64,000 bases of DNA, taken from an uncultured bacterium. GTDB lineage: Bacteria; Krumholzibacteriota; Krumholzibacteriia; LZORAL124-64-63. Each line of letters begins with the position of its first letter. Position 1 is the stretch's first letter. The position numbers and the translations under genes are program-made. The notes beneath the pieces were generated by a model. It saw only the letters and a program-made list of their open reading frames with translations, had not been told where the DNA came from and ran no database searches. This document shows positions 27,702-45,640 of the stretch, one piece after another. The DNA lies in the NCBI GenBank assembly GCA_937910695.1, contig CALEMW010000219.1, positions 1 to 64,000 on the forward strand. Reading direction: 5' to 3'.

Positions 27702-27730
27702 AGCATAAAGAAGACGACGGCCGCGGGCAA
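27702..27730 (-). promoter_or_regulatory. Candidate aroK promoter overlapping the upstream terminator
   Basis: TTGCCC (27725-27730) and TATGCT (27702-27707) are spaced by 17 bases on the minus strand, each a 4/6 match, 30 bases before the aroK GTG. The -35 element falls in the loop and descending arm of the terminator. Confidence 0.35.
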
Positions 27731-27749
27731 GCAAGACCCGCGACCGTCG
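27705..27749 (-). terminator. Intrinsic terminator after the prepilin-like ORF
   Basis: On the minus strand CGACGG-T-CGCGGG pairs with CCCGCG-G-CCGTCG: two 6-bp blocks joined by a U-G pair, with a 9-base loop, followed by TCTTCTTTA. It lies 20 bases after the stop of the 69-aa ORF and closes the two-component unit. Confidence 0.75.
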
Positions 27750-27769
27750 CATCATAGTTTCGAAATCGT

Positions 27770-27959
27770 CTAGGGGGCGTCTTCAGCACCTGCTGCGGTG
27801 TCCACCACCACCGTATCGACTGGTTCGGCCCTCTCCGGGACAGCGTGCAAGTCGGGCAGCTTCATCCCCGCAGTCGCCGCCAGCGCCGCCATGATCGCCA
27901 CGATCATCAATGATTCGACCAGCCCGATGGGCGCCCGGTCCGATCTTCCGCGAAGAGTT

Positions 27960-27979
<20 letters not shown>
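27770..27979 (-). CDS. 69-aa prepilin-like membrane peptide
   Basis: Starts at ATG 27979 with GGAGGAAGACC in front, overlapping the response regulator by 20 bases. A charged leader (MRSSRSETLRGRSDRAP) precedes IGLVESLMIVAIMAALAATAG, which resembles the N-terminal helix of type IV prepilins, including a Glu at the expected +5 if cleavage is before IGLVE. The residue before that point is Pro, not Gly/Ala, and the mature part is too short for a pilin globular domain. It may be a minor pseudopilin-like peptide or simply a one-helix membrane protein. The strong ribosome site and placement make it a credible gene. Confidence 0.6.
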
Positions 27980-29393
<1,414 letters not shown>

Positions 29394-29534
29394 GGATCCC
29401 TCCTTTGGGGGTCGCGGGCACTTGGTGTCGTTTGTCTCTCTGTTGATCGGTTGTTTTGCACGGAACTTGAGTGAAGTAATCTCAGATTCTTTGCTCTCGA
29501 ATCAGGAATGAGGGCTTTTTGCACAGCTCCCGAC

Positions 29535-30767
29535 TCAGGTCAGGACACAGGACGTGGAGGCTTCACCCAGCATGTCGTCGGGATCCAGGCAGGGATCCGT
29601 ATGGACGAGCGGCAAGCTCAGTGTGAACACGGCTCCCCCCTCGGGCAGGTTGGCCGCCGTTACGGAGCCGCCGTGTGCATGCATGATGCGCTGCACCGTG
29701 GCGAGGCCCAGACCCGTACCGTGTTTCCGGGTCGTGACGAAGGGCTTGAAGATTTCGGTGAGCAACGAGGGGACAATGCCGGGTCCGGTGTCCGTCACCG
29801 TCATGATGCAGCGGCCGGCGTCGAGATTCAGCCCGGCGGCGATGGTCACCGCGCCCTGCCCGCCGATGGCCGCTTTGGCGTTGATCACAAGATTGAGCAG
29901 GACCTGCCGGATCTGTTCTTCGTCGAACATGAGCACGAGGTCGACGGGTTCCACCACAGTGGTGATGTCTACGGCCTCGCCGTCGCCCTGATCCTGCACC
30001 GAAACCTGGAGGGCGATGTCGTCGAAGAAAGAGTGGATCTCCACAAGCTGGGGCACGGCGGGACGCAGACGGGCATACGACAGAAAATCGGTGATCAGCC
30101 CGTTGACTCGGCCGCTCTCCTTGAGAATGAGCTCGAGCAGTCTCTGCTCGGTGCCCTCGAGATCGAGCTCGGCGACCAGCAGTTCGGCGCTGCCGCGGAT
30201 GCTGCCCAGAGGGTTTCGGATTTCGTGGGCGATGCTGGCGGCCAGTTCACCCACGGCCGCCAAACGATCCGACTCGCGCATGCGCTCGCGCATGTGCATG
30301 ACCTGGGTCAGATCCTGGAATACCGCCACAGCTCCGTCGAGACGACCCTCCCTGTCATAGATGGGATTGACCGTGATGCCCACCGGCATCGTGCGGCCGT
30401 CGCGGAGTTGGACACGCACTTCTTCCCGTTCGGCGCTTTCCTCACGAACCAGTGCCTGAATCAAGCAGCGGGTGAATTCGTGCCAGCCTTCGTCGAGAGC
30501 CTCGTTGGCGTCGTGCCCTACCAGGGAGCCGGCCTCGCTGCCCAGAATGCGGCAGGCCGAGCGACTGGCCGTACGGATCACACCCCGCGCATCGAGCAGC
30601 AGGAGTCCGCTGCTCAGGCTCGACAAGATCGCCTTGAGGTTGGAGCTCAACGACTCCTCGTCAGCCGATAGTCTGCAACGGGCGCAGCGCTCGCGACGCC
30701 AGCCTGCGGCGCAGACGATCGTGGTGATCAGTACTGTGAGGAGGATCCAGGACTGGATTGTGTTCAA
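29535..30767 (-). CDS. PAS-domain sensor histidine kinase (NtrB/PilS type)
   Basis: A 410-residue kinase with one N-terminal membrane helix (WILLTVLITTIVCAAGW), a PAS domain at about 42-155 (GLLLLDARGVIRTAS ... VAVFQDLTQV), the H-box SIAHEIRNPLGSIRGSAELL with His181, and an HATPase domain (NLVINAKAAIGG, DTGPGI, GTGLGLATV). The H-box context is like NtrB/PilS. The gene lies 141 bases upstream of the sigma-54 regulator. A Cys-rich patch just after the helix (RCARC) might sense redox or metal, but this is only suggestive. Confidence 0.92.
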   Translation of the reverse strand: MNTIQSWILLTVLITTIVCAAGWRRERCARCRLSADEESLSSNLKAILSSLSSGLLLLDARGVIRTASRSACRILGSEAGSLVGHDANEALDEGWHEFTRCLIQALVREESAEREEVRVQLRDGRTMPVGITVNPIYDREGRLDGAVAVFQDLTQVMHMRERMRESDRLAAVGELAASIAHEIRNPLGSIRGSAELLVAELDLEGTEQRLLELILKESGRVNGLITDFLSYARLRPAVPQLVEIHSFFDDIALQVSVQDQGDGEAVDITTVVEPVDLVLMFDEEQIRQVLLNLVINAKAAIGGQGAVTIAAGLNLDAGRCIMTVTDTGPGIVPSLLTEIFKPFVTTRKHGTGLGLATVQRIMHAHGGSVTAANLPEGGAVFTLSLPLVHTDPCLDPDDMLGEASTSCVLT

Positions 30768-30790
30768 GGCATCTCATCCCGGGCCTGAGT

Positions 30791-31228
30791 TCAGGACTCG
30801 GGGCTCGTCGGCCCCATTGCTTCACCACTCGTATCGGCCGCTGCGCTGTGAAGTTGAGTGTCGAAGAGGAGATGAGGAGCCAATTTCGCTGCCAACTTCG
30901 GGCCGATTCCCTTGACCCTCTGCAGATCCACGAGGTCGAGGAACGGCCCCCCCTGCTCCCGCGCGACGACGATGCGCGCCGCCAGCTTGGGTCCGATCCC
31001 AGGCAGGTAGCACAAGGTGTCGATCCCAACGGTATTCACGGCGAAGGGCCCCGCTGGTGGTGGCGCCTCCTCGGCTGTGGCGTCAGCCACCGCAGGCAGC
31101 AGGGAGTCGAGCCAGAGGGGATCGCGCCAGACTCCGTCAGGTCCGACCAGCAGGCGATGACGGATCTGCCGGCCGCCGAGCAGGAACAGGAAGATCAGCA
31201 ACAGTCCGAGGGCTTGACGACGACGCAC
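30791..31228 (-). CDS. ComEA-like helix-hairpin-helix protein, membrane-anchored
   Basis: 145 residues from a GTG at 31228 preceded by GGAGGCGCCC; the longer track ORF overlaps the upstream gene. After a basic N-terminus there is one membrane helix (LGLLLIFLFLLGG). A double helix-hairpin-helix unit follows: VNTVGIDTLCYLPGIGPKLAARIVVAREQGGPFLDLVDLQRVKGIGPKLAAKL, the fold of the ComEA DNA receptor. It would bind double-stranded DNA in the periplasm during uptake. Similar units occur in other DNA-binding proteins, so a competence role is probable, not proven. Confidence 0.82.
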   Translation of the reverse strand: MRRRQALGLLLIFLFLLGGRQIRHRLLVGPDGVWRDPLWLDSLLPAVADATAEEAPPPAGPFAVNTVGIDTLCYLPGIGPKLAARIVVAREQGGPFLDLVDLQRVKGIGPKLAAKLAPHLLFDTQLHSAAADTSGEAMGPTSPES

Positions 31229-31266
31229 GGGCGCCTCCGAGTCCGGGAGATGTCGAGGGAGGAGGA

Positions 31267-33177
31267 TCAGCGACGCAGGGTCCACTGGAGACGCCAACGC
31301 ATCTCGCGGCCGCTGGTGTCCCCGTTTTCTTCCTGGACCACGGCGAGGCTGCCGGACGAGAGGGCGCCTTGGTGGTTCAAGACATTGCGGAAGGCGAGGC
31401 CCAGATCGGCGCCCGCCAGACGGAACATCACCAGTGCATGGTGCAGGGTGAGTGCGGGGATGCGATCCGCGGTGCCGGGCAGCCAGGGGTCGGTAGCTTC
31501 GGCGCGGTGTTCTACGTCCCAGCCGAGTTCCAGAATGCCGTCGCCGTGGAAGAATACTCGGGACCAGCGCGCTTCGAGGGCGGCGGAACGTTCCGGCGGC
31601 AGGAACATCGGCAGCACCCGGTCAGGACCGATGTCCAGATTCCAGCCGCGGGCGTCGATACGAGCAGTCAGTCGCAGAAGACCGGACAGCCGGACAGCTC
31701 GAGCAGCGCGCACACCGGCGGTCCAGGAGTCAATGTCGACGCCGTTGGCCCAACGGCCCCAGTGCTCCGCCCTCCCGGCGTCGGTCGCGACGCCTCCCTC
31801 CTCAAGCCAACCGATGCCGTCTCGGGTTCGCCGGGCGGTGGTCGAAGCAGCAAGGTCCAGTCCGACAGCCCTGCCCCGCCATGACAATTCGGCCCGGGTC
31901 GTCCGTTCGAAGTCCAGGTCCGCATCGGGCAGCAGGCGGATGATCCGAGTCGGTGTGGCTGTGGTCCAGGCCGAAGCGAGTTCGTCGCTCCGCGGCATAC
32001 GTCCGCCGTACTCTAGCCCAAGGCGCCAACCATTATCCCGGCTCCCGACCGCCCCGTCGAGACGAGGGCGGACTCCTGTCCGCCGCTGCCAACCGCCGCC
32101 CAGGCCCAGTTCGAATTTCGGACCCATCCCCCACCAGGTTCGAGCCAGCCGACCTTCGGCCTCCTGGCGGGCGGTTCTGTATGCCGGCAGCGATCCAAAG
32201 CCCCACTCAGCCTCACCCAGTTCCGAAACGCGCCAAACCGCCGCTTCCCATGTCGCCGACCAGGAGCCGTCGGTGCGGCGCCAGTTCGCGCGGGCGCTCT
32301 GGCGGCTGGATGTGATCGTCCGCGTAGCCGAATCGATCACCGATTCCGTCAGGAGATCGGAACCGTTGAGGGCGACCCCGAGGTCGAGCACGCCCCGGCC
32401 CGCCGGTACGGTCCAGCCGAAATGCAGGCGCTCACCCCACTGCTCACGCCGCTTCAGATCGAAGGCCGGCAACAACGCTGTGTGGCGGCGGAGACGCTCG
32501 TAGCTCAATCGCAACCGACCACCGTCCGGCTCTCGACGCCAGAGAGAAGTGCGGGCGATCCGGCCCTTGGCTTCCCAGTCGGGCACTGCAGATTCCAGGA
32601 ATCGGCCGTCACCGGGTACAGAGGCATAGGGAGGAGCAGATTCGCTGCTGTAGCTGAAGTCGCGGCCCTTGAAGTCGTGAAGGATCTGCTCGTCGAAATC
32701 GAAGCCCAGAATCCAAGGCGCCTGAGGTGTCCGGTACGACAGGCGGCGCAGGTAGGACTCCTCGACCCCCTTGAAGAATCGCGTATCCAGAACGGCACCG
32801 CTGGTGTCGGCAGGAAACGAATGAAAATTCAGAGTCCCAGCCGAGGCCCACGATGCTGACCCGCCGGTCGATTCCACACCGATCGAGGCGCCCGCCAGCG
32901 AGATGCTCCAGGGATCATCGCTCCACAGGTGGCCGGTGCCGAGAGGAAGTCCGTCGCGACGGAAATCGTAGAGAGGGCCCGCTCCCGGCTCGTGAAGCAT
33001 CATGATGGCCGAGCCGTAGGCCCCGTCGCGGATCGTGGTCCAAGGGGCGTCGAGACGCAGAACGTCGGCGAGGTCGGATGCGAAAGGATTCCAGCTCACC
33101 GGTTTCTCGTCAGCCGTGGCGACATTAGCCACGCCCATCGCCAGAACGACGGTCGCCCATGCACCGAGCTTCCTCAT
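31267..33177 (-). CDS. Outer-membrane beta-barrel protein, TonB-dependent receptor-like
   Basis: A 636-residue exported protein (signal WATVVLAMGVANVATA) rich in alternating-residue strands with Trp, Arg and Tyr. DLADVLRLDAPWTTIRDGAYGSAIM could be a weak plug domain, RMPRSDELASA resembles the receptor FRAPTLDEL segment, and DLGLAFRNVLNHQGA looks like the last strands of TonB receptors. No TonB box is evident and the C-terminus ends in Arg, so assignment is by overall pattern. Its ATG overlaps the hutI stop. The ligand is unknown. Confidence 0.6.
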   Translation of the reverse strand: MRKLGAWATVVLAMGVANVATADEKPVSWNPFASDLADVLRLDAPWTTIRDGAYGSAIMMLHEPGAGPLYDFRRDGLPLGTGHLWSDDPWSISLAGASIGVESTGGSASWASAGTLNFHSFPADTSGAVLDTRFFKGVEESYLRRLSYRTPQAPWILGFDFDEQILHDFKGRDFSYSSESAPPYASVPGDGRFLESAVPDWEAKGRIARTSLWRREPDGGRLRLSYERLRRHTALLPAFDLKRREQWGERLHFGWTVPAGRGVLDLGVALNGSDLLTESVIDSATRTITSSRQSARANWRRTDGSWSATWEAAVWRVSELGEAEWGFGSLPAYRTARQEAEGRLARTWWGMGPKFELGLGGGWQRRTGVRPRLDGAVGSRDNGWRLGLEYGGRMPRSDELASAWTTATPTRIIRLLPDADLDFERTTRAELSWRGRAVGLDLAASTTARRTRDGIGWLEEGGVATDAGRAEHWGRWANGVDIDSWTAGVRAARAVRLSGLLRLTARIDARGWNLDIGPDRVLPMFLPPERSAALEARWSRVFFHGDGILELGWDVEHRAEATDPWLPGTADRIPALTLHHALVMFRLAGADLGLAFRNVLNHQGALSSGSLAVVQEENGDTSGREMRWRLQWTLRR

Positions 33178-34469
33178 GAGTTGAGCCTCCGTCCCTCTCG
33201 ATAGACGGCCGCCACGGGGTTGCGCCCCGCGTGGTAGGCCACCAGGCGGTAGTCGTCGGCGTCGAGGATCAGAAAGTCGGCCTGCTTGCCCGGTGCCAGA
33301 GAGCCGACGTCGTGGGCCCGGCCGAGGGCCCAGGCGGCGTTGAGGGTGACGGCGACGAGGGCCTCGGCGGGCGACATCCTCATCTGGGTACAGGCGATGG
33401 ACTGGATCAAGGGCATGGACGGAACGGGGCTGCTGCCTGGGTTGTAGTCGGTCGCCAAGGCCACGGCACAGCCTGCGGCGATCAACTCGCGGGCCGGAGC
33501 ATACTTCTGGAGGCCCAGGGTGAACACCGTGCCGGGCAACAAGACCGCCACGGTGTCTGAGGCTGCCAGGGCGGAGATTCCATCTGCGTCGATGCGGATC
33601 AGATGGTCGGCGGAGTCGGCGCCGAGGCGGGCGGCCAGCGCCGCACCGCCGAACGACGCCAGTTCGTCGGCGTGGACACAGGCCCTCAAGCCCAAGTCCA
33701 GCCCCGTACGCAGAATGGTCTCTGTTTCTTCAAGGTCGAAGACCGTGGGCTCGCAGAACACATCGAGCCGTTCGGCGAGGTGCTCGGCGGCCACCGTCGG
33801 CAGAATCTCCTCGCAGATCAGGGCCACGTATTCCCCGCGTCGGTCCCGATACTCGCCGGGAAGTTCGTGGGCGGCCAGGCAGGTCAGTACGGCCCCCATG
33901 TCGGCCACCCGGGACGCGATGCGCGCCGCACGGAGCATCTTCACTTCATCCTCGAAGCTTAGGCCGTATCCGCTTTTGATTTCAATGGTTGTGGTTCCGA
34001 ACGACCTCAGCTCCAGGAGTCTTTTCACGGTCAGAGCGATGAGATCGTCTTGGGAACGGGTCCGCAGATCAGCTACGGAGGCATGGATACCGCCCCCCGC
34101 AGCGGCGATCTCCAGGTACGTTTCGCCCCGGATCCTTCTCTCGAATTCATCCTGACGTGTCCGTCCGTAAACGGCGTGGGTGTGAGGATCGACCCAACCG
34201 GGCACCACGCAGGCGCCATCGGCATCGACGAGTTCGGTGCTGGAACCCACGACGGCATCGGCGAGAACTCGGTCGCGCGGACCGCAGTCGAGAACCCGCC
34301 CGTCACGGATCACCAGCGCCCCATCGGTGACGATGCCGAGGGATGCCATGCCGTCGCCGCGCCGCGGTCCCGCAACCAGCTCCGGATCATGCAATGTGCA
34401 GAGCTGGCCCACATGGTCGACGACCATGTCCGCCGCAATCCTGTTCAGCGCTTTTTCCTCATGCCTCAT
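33174..34469 (-). CDS. hutI: Imidazolonepropionase
   Basis: Metal-dependent amidohydrolase of histidine degradation. VVPGWVDPHTHAVYGRTRQDEFERRIRGETYLEIAAAGGGI is the metal-binding signature of HutI, and IEIKSGYGLSFEDEVKMLRAAR, CVHADELASFGGAALAARLGADSADHLI and LATDYNPGSSPVPSMPLI are equally specific. The length is 431 residues. No other hut genes are in the window, so the pathway would be completed elsewhere. Its stop overlaps the start of the TonB-receptor-like gene. Confidence 0.93.
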   Translation of the reverse strand: MRHEEKALNRIAADMVVDHVGQLCTLHDPELVAGPRRGDGMASLGIVTDGALVIRDGRVLDCGPRDRVLADAVVGSSTELVDADGACVVPGWVDPHTHAVYGRTRQDEFERRIRGETYLEIAAAGGGIHASVADLRTRSQDDLIALTVKRLLELRSFGTTTIEIKSGYGLSFEDEVKMLRAARIASRVADMGAVLTCLAAHELPGEYRDRRGEYVALICEEILPTVAAEHLAERLDVFCEPTVFDLEETETILRTGLDLGLRACVHADELASFGGAALAARLGADSADHLIRIDADGISALAASDTVAVLLPGTVFTLGLQKYAPARELIAAGCAVALATDYNPGSSPVPSMPLIQSIACTQMRMSPAEALVAVTLNAAWALGRAHDVGSLAPGKQADFLILDADDYRLVAYHAGRNPVAAVYREGRRLNS

Positions 34470-34556
34470 GCTTCACTCCGTAGCGATCGTTCAAGAACCG
34501 AGCCGTCCTCTGCAAGGCCGCACCCGGACATCGAGTTCCCCGTATCTCCGACGATC

Positions 34557-41177
<6,621 letters not shown>

Positions 41178-44100
41178 CGTGTTGCCACCCCCTTTGATCG
41201 CCCAAGCGGCGGCTGAAGTGGGACAACGTCACGCTCATCGTGCGGCTCGGATCCCAGGTAAGACGCGTGATCACGTCCACGTTCACACCAGGATAGGGGA
41301 AAAAGAAAGGACGCAAGGCGCCGGCCGCTTCGTCGCTTGCAACATTGGCCCAACGCACCTCCGCAGTGCCGCTCCAGCGGCGGGCCAGGCGCCAGCGGGC
41401 CGAGGGCTTCACGCCCCATTCCCGCTGCTCGACGCCGGAGACGTCGTCACTGCGGCGGGCATGGTCCACGGCGACCGCCAACTGGTTGCCCGGCGCACCC
41501 CGCCAGGTCGGTTCGACTTCATGATGCCAGACGACTGTGCCGTAGGAGCGGTTGCTGCTGAACCCCGTCTCCTCGGTCCTGCGGCGATCGAATTCCCGAC
41601 GGGTCCGCCATCGCACCGCTGTGCTGCGGCCGAGGTTGCGTACGAGAGTGCTCTGATGAGTCCGACGCAGTCGGCGTTCGGGGTGGGTGGCGTACTGGCG
41701 GTCGAGAGTTTCGTCCAGATCGTAGCGCAGGCGGAGGTCCCAGTCCCGGAGGTGTCTCAGAAGGTTGACGTCCTGACGCAGGGAGACTTCACCGAGCACG
41801 GCATCGCGCTCGTCGAAGATCGCGCCGCGGTCGAGACGTAGAAGTCGTCCGGTGTCTTCTGTGCGGCTGCGGCCGCGCGTGGTCAGCCGGGTGAACGTCG
41901 ACCAACCTCCCCACCAGCGGTCATCGCCGAGGACTCCGAAGTCCTGGCGCCAGGTTAGGTCGGCAGTCACCTCCGTGGTCGCCACCAAGCTGTCCGTGCC
42001 GACGGTCACGACCCGATAGTCTCCCAGTTCGTGCCCTACGTAGTCGCCGCCCTGGTTGTAGTCGCCCAGCCGATCCCCGACGAACACGATCTGCCTGTCG
42101 AGCACTTCGGTGCGGCTGTTGTCGACGCCGTAGATCAGGCCCCAATCGCTGCCCAGGGACGGCCAACGGCCGGTCAAACGAACCTTGGCGAGTCGGGTCG
42201 AGAGGTCTGCGCCATCGGGAACGAGGGTCCGACGCCAGGTGCCGTCGGCGTTCAGGCGCATGCCCGCTACAGCGGGCGATCCCAGGCGCCAGTCGACGGT
42301 GCGGGCATCCCGTTCGCGACGCCAGCCGTCGCTGCGTGATGAATCCGCCAGCCCGCGCGCCCAGCCGATCCGCCACGACCATGGTCGTTCTGGAGCCGCC
42401 GCCAGCTCAGCGCCCCAGCGGCGCAGACGCGAACCCTGCGACGATCCCGTGGCAGCCTCGTCCACGTACTCGCGGTGGAGCCAATCCACCGCTGGGCGCA
42501 AGGGGCCGAGTTCGATATCCAGACGATGAGCATCGAGGCTCCTGGTTACTTCAAGGGGGTCACCGCTATCGTTGGCGTCGGCAGCGAGACGCTGATGCCG
42601 CCCGCCGATGCTGCCCAACCGCCATTCCGCCTGCAGATCCAAGGAGTTGGCCTCGAGGTCAGAGCCGTGATCGAGACGGTCCCAGACACCTTTGAGTTCC
42701 AGGCGGCGTCTCCGGTCGCCGACCGTCCACAGAGCGTCGATCTGGGAGAGCGCATCGCGTTCATCGAGGAATCCAACCCGCCGCACACGGTCGCCGAGCC
42801 CCCAGCGTTCGTAGCGGAACAGGTCACGTGCGAGCAGGAAGGGTCGGAATCCGTCGCCAAGATCTTCATGGAGAGCCGCCAACGCGACCTCGCCGCCGGC
42901 GAATCCGTGTTTCCCGGAGTTCAGCGCCGCTCGCCAGGCCCGGCCACCATCATCGCCGTCGTCCCGTGCGGAAAGGACGTTCGCGTCGTAGTCGCTCATA
43001 TGCCACTCGGCAGCGAGCCAGGGTGCAAGGGTGTCGCCGAGGGACGTCTGCAGCGTTACCAGACGTTGGCGCTCCGGGATCTCCAGACGCCGTCCCAGAC
43101 GCCAGGCGCCCTCTCCCGGCCCCCGATAGGCGTAGATGGTCACCCCCGTCTGGGTGAGGGAGTCGACAACGTAATCCCCGTGGCCGACGCCCACGTAATG
43201 GAAGACCGCATCCAGATCCCCGGTGATGGTGTCCCAGACCGCGATCGCCACCCCGGCAGAATCCTCGAGCCTGTAGTGACCGTCGCCGGGCGTCGTCGGT
43301 GTAAGGCCGTTGGTGACGGCCAGCTCGGGATCGTCACCGGCGGCGGCGATGGCATCGCGGTCCTCGTCCGAAAGCTCGCCGTTGCGGGGCCGATCGGGAT
43401 CGTCACCTTCCTGGATCAGCCGCACGCCGAACCGGGCGGCGCCTCCGGCCAGCCGGGCCGTCGCCCCGCCACCGGCCACCGACCTGGCGAAGGGTCCTTC
43501 ACCCTCCTCGTACTCCACGACGATTTCGCTTTCAGCCGTGATCAGCCGCTTGTAGGTGAAGGTCACCGTGCCGCGGATATAGTCCACCACGTAATCGCGA
43601 TCGGCGCCGCGCACGAGCTGCTCACCATCGAGGAACACCCTCTCGGAACCCGCGACGAGGAACAGAACCGCACCGGCGTCGCTTCCCAGGACATAGGGCC
43701 CTTGGTTCGATTCCTGCCCCCGCAGCTGGGCGGTCCGGTACCGGCCGCGTGGAGAACCTGCCAGCAGCTCACCGCCGGCTTCGCCACCCCGTGTCTCGAC
43801 CAAGGCTCCTTGGAGCTTGCGGCGATAATCACCGAAGACGGTCCCGTCACGCCTCGCCACGAAGTCGCCCAGCACGGCCCGCCAGCGGGGCGCCGTCACA
43901 TCCACACGCACACGGTCGATGTCCCGCAGCTCCTCGGTGTTGCCTTCGGGTACGACCGGCAGGTTGTCGTCGCTGAGCACGGCGCGTACGGAAATGTCCT
44001 CGGTCAGGCGCCCGGCGATGTTCAGGCGCAGGTTCTGGTCGACGGTCAATTCGCGTCGCGAGCCCGAAGCCATGCGCACGGTCTTGCTGCCGGTCACGTC

Positions 44101-44563
44101 CAGATCGCCCCAATCGGAGCCGAACGCCTGCCGCTCACCGGACGGCGACAGGGACATTGTGCCCAGGGAATCGAGGGCGGCGGGACGCGTAACGACCGGA
44201 TGGAGCTCGGCCCGGAGAGGCAACGGTGCCGGGTGGTAGCGGTAGGCGAAGACCACCGGCACCTGTTCCTGCTCCCCGGCCAAGGAACGCAGAGCTAGCC
44301 AGAGGCCCCGCGGTTCATCGACGCGAAAATCGACGCCTTGGGTCCACGGCACACCGTTCACACTGGCAGTAAGGGATCCCTCGGCAACCGCACCGTGACG
44401 CAACTCCACGCGGCGGGTCGACGCCGGCAACAGATGAGCTTCGGTGGCTGCGACGGTCAAGCTGGAATCGTTGGACGCTGTGGCGACGGCCTGCGCCGAC
44501 GACAACGACGGCAGCAGTGCCGCGATCAGGAGCGCCTGGATGAGCCGGCGTTCCACAGCGATC

Positions 44564-45640
44564 CTATCGGTAGAGGATGCGGTAGAGCAGGACAGCCTGA
44601 CGGGAACGGTCACTGACCGCCAGGAGACCATCCTCGCTCACCGCGACGTCGATGGGGCCCTCGGGTGACGCCAGCAGACCGAGTTCGGAGCCGACGGAGA
44701 ACAGGTGCTCGAACCCGGCGTCGTACACGTGAACCTTGCCGCTGGCGGGGTCGGCCACGAACAGGTTTCCATATTCGTCGCGGGCCAGGCCCTGGGGCGT
44801 GAGCAGCGGATTGTCGATAGCGAACTCCCCCCCCACTTCCTCGAGGAAGGCGCCCAGCCTGTTGAAGTGCTGCAATCGACGATTCCCCCGGTCGGCGACC
44901 ACGAAGGTGCCGTCGCGCAGGAACACCACGCCGCTCGGATCGCGGAACTGTCCTTGGAAGCTGCCGGTGCCCCCCACCGTCGGTCTCAGATTGAGGAAGC
45001 TGTCCAGGATCAGAATCTGATCCTCCTGGCCGTCGCAGACCACCAGTCCGCCGTCCACGTCCACGTCGAACGACGTCGGCAGCCGGTCATAACCAGGATC
45101 CAGGTAGCGAAAGTCCACAAGCCGGTCCAGGAAGACGCCGTCGAGGTCGTATCGCTGGAGTACATGGCCGTCCATGTCCAGCACCAGAACCAGGAATCCG
45201 TCCACGCGCACGTCGACGGGGCGGGCGTAACGACCGCCGGGCACATTGAACTGGAACCACTCGTTGCGGGACTGATCCCAGCCGTGGATACGGCCACCGA
45301 GTTCGTCGCAGATGTAGAGGGTGCCGTCGTCGCCGAAGGCCAGGCCGCTCAGACCCTCGAAGGGATAGTAGGGGGCCGATCGCTCGTTTTCATGCACGGT
45401 GACGAACTGCAGCGAGACCGGCTGCAGATCCGACTGCCGGTTGGAGTATGAAGCCTCCTGATCCGCCGTCAGCCGCGGATCGATTCCCCGGACGGATCGC
45501 GCTGCGATGTCGGCATCGCTGGAGCCTGCACACCCGCCGAGAACCGCGACGAGACACAGTCCCACCACCGACGCGACCAGGCCGGATCCACCAGGAATCC
45601 GGCCTGTCCCCGCCGATCGTAATGGCCGGTCGCGGAACAT
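44564..45640 (-). CDS. NHL-repeat beta-propeller lipoprotein
   Basis: 358 residues from ATG 45640 (MFRDRPLR...), which overlaps the preceding TGA (TGATG) and follows GGGAG. The lipobox is LGGC (VASVVGLCLVAVLGGCAGSS). The mature part consists of NHL-type six-bladed propeller repeats such as FRDPSGVVFLRDGTFVVADRGNRRLQHFNRLGAFLEEVGGEF and PQGLARDEYGNLFVADPASGKVHVYD. Such propellers bind proteins or glycans. It is translationally coupled to the DUF5683-like gene and could be an outer-membrane-anchored scaffold for the neighbouring surface proteins. Confidence 0.82.
   Translation of the reverse strand: MFRDRPLRSAGTGRIPGGSGLVASVVGLCLVAVLGGCAGSSDADIAARSVRGIDPRLTADQEASYSNRQSDLQPVSLQFVTVHENERSAPYYPFEGLSGLAFGDDGTLYICDELGGRIHGWDQSRNEWFQFNVPGGRYARPVDVRVDGFLVLVLDMDGHVLQRYDLDGVFLDRLVDFRYLDPGYDRLPTSFDVDVDGGLVVCDGQEDQILILDSFLNLRPTVGGTGSFQGQFRDPSGVVFLRDGTFVVADRGNRRLQHFNRLGAFLEEVGGEFAIDNPLLTPQGLARDEYGNLFVADPASGKVHVYDAGFEHLFSVGSELGLLASPEGPIDVAVSEDGLLAVSDRSRQAVLLYRILYR

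Noticed and set aside
29394-29534. Sigma-54 (-24/-12) promoter before the response regulator
   Set aside because: No TGGCAC-N5-TTGC pattern can be found in the gap on either strand.
30758-32503. 581-aa plus-strand ORF opposite comEA-like and barrel genes
   Set aside because: Low-complexity Ser/Arg-rich shadow spanning two minus-strand genes.
42475-44298. 607-aa plus-strand ORF opposite the large barrel protein
   Set aside because: No ribosome site or recognisable motif; the minus-strand frame has a signal peptide and regular barrel pattern.
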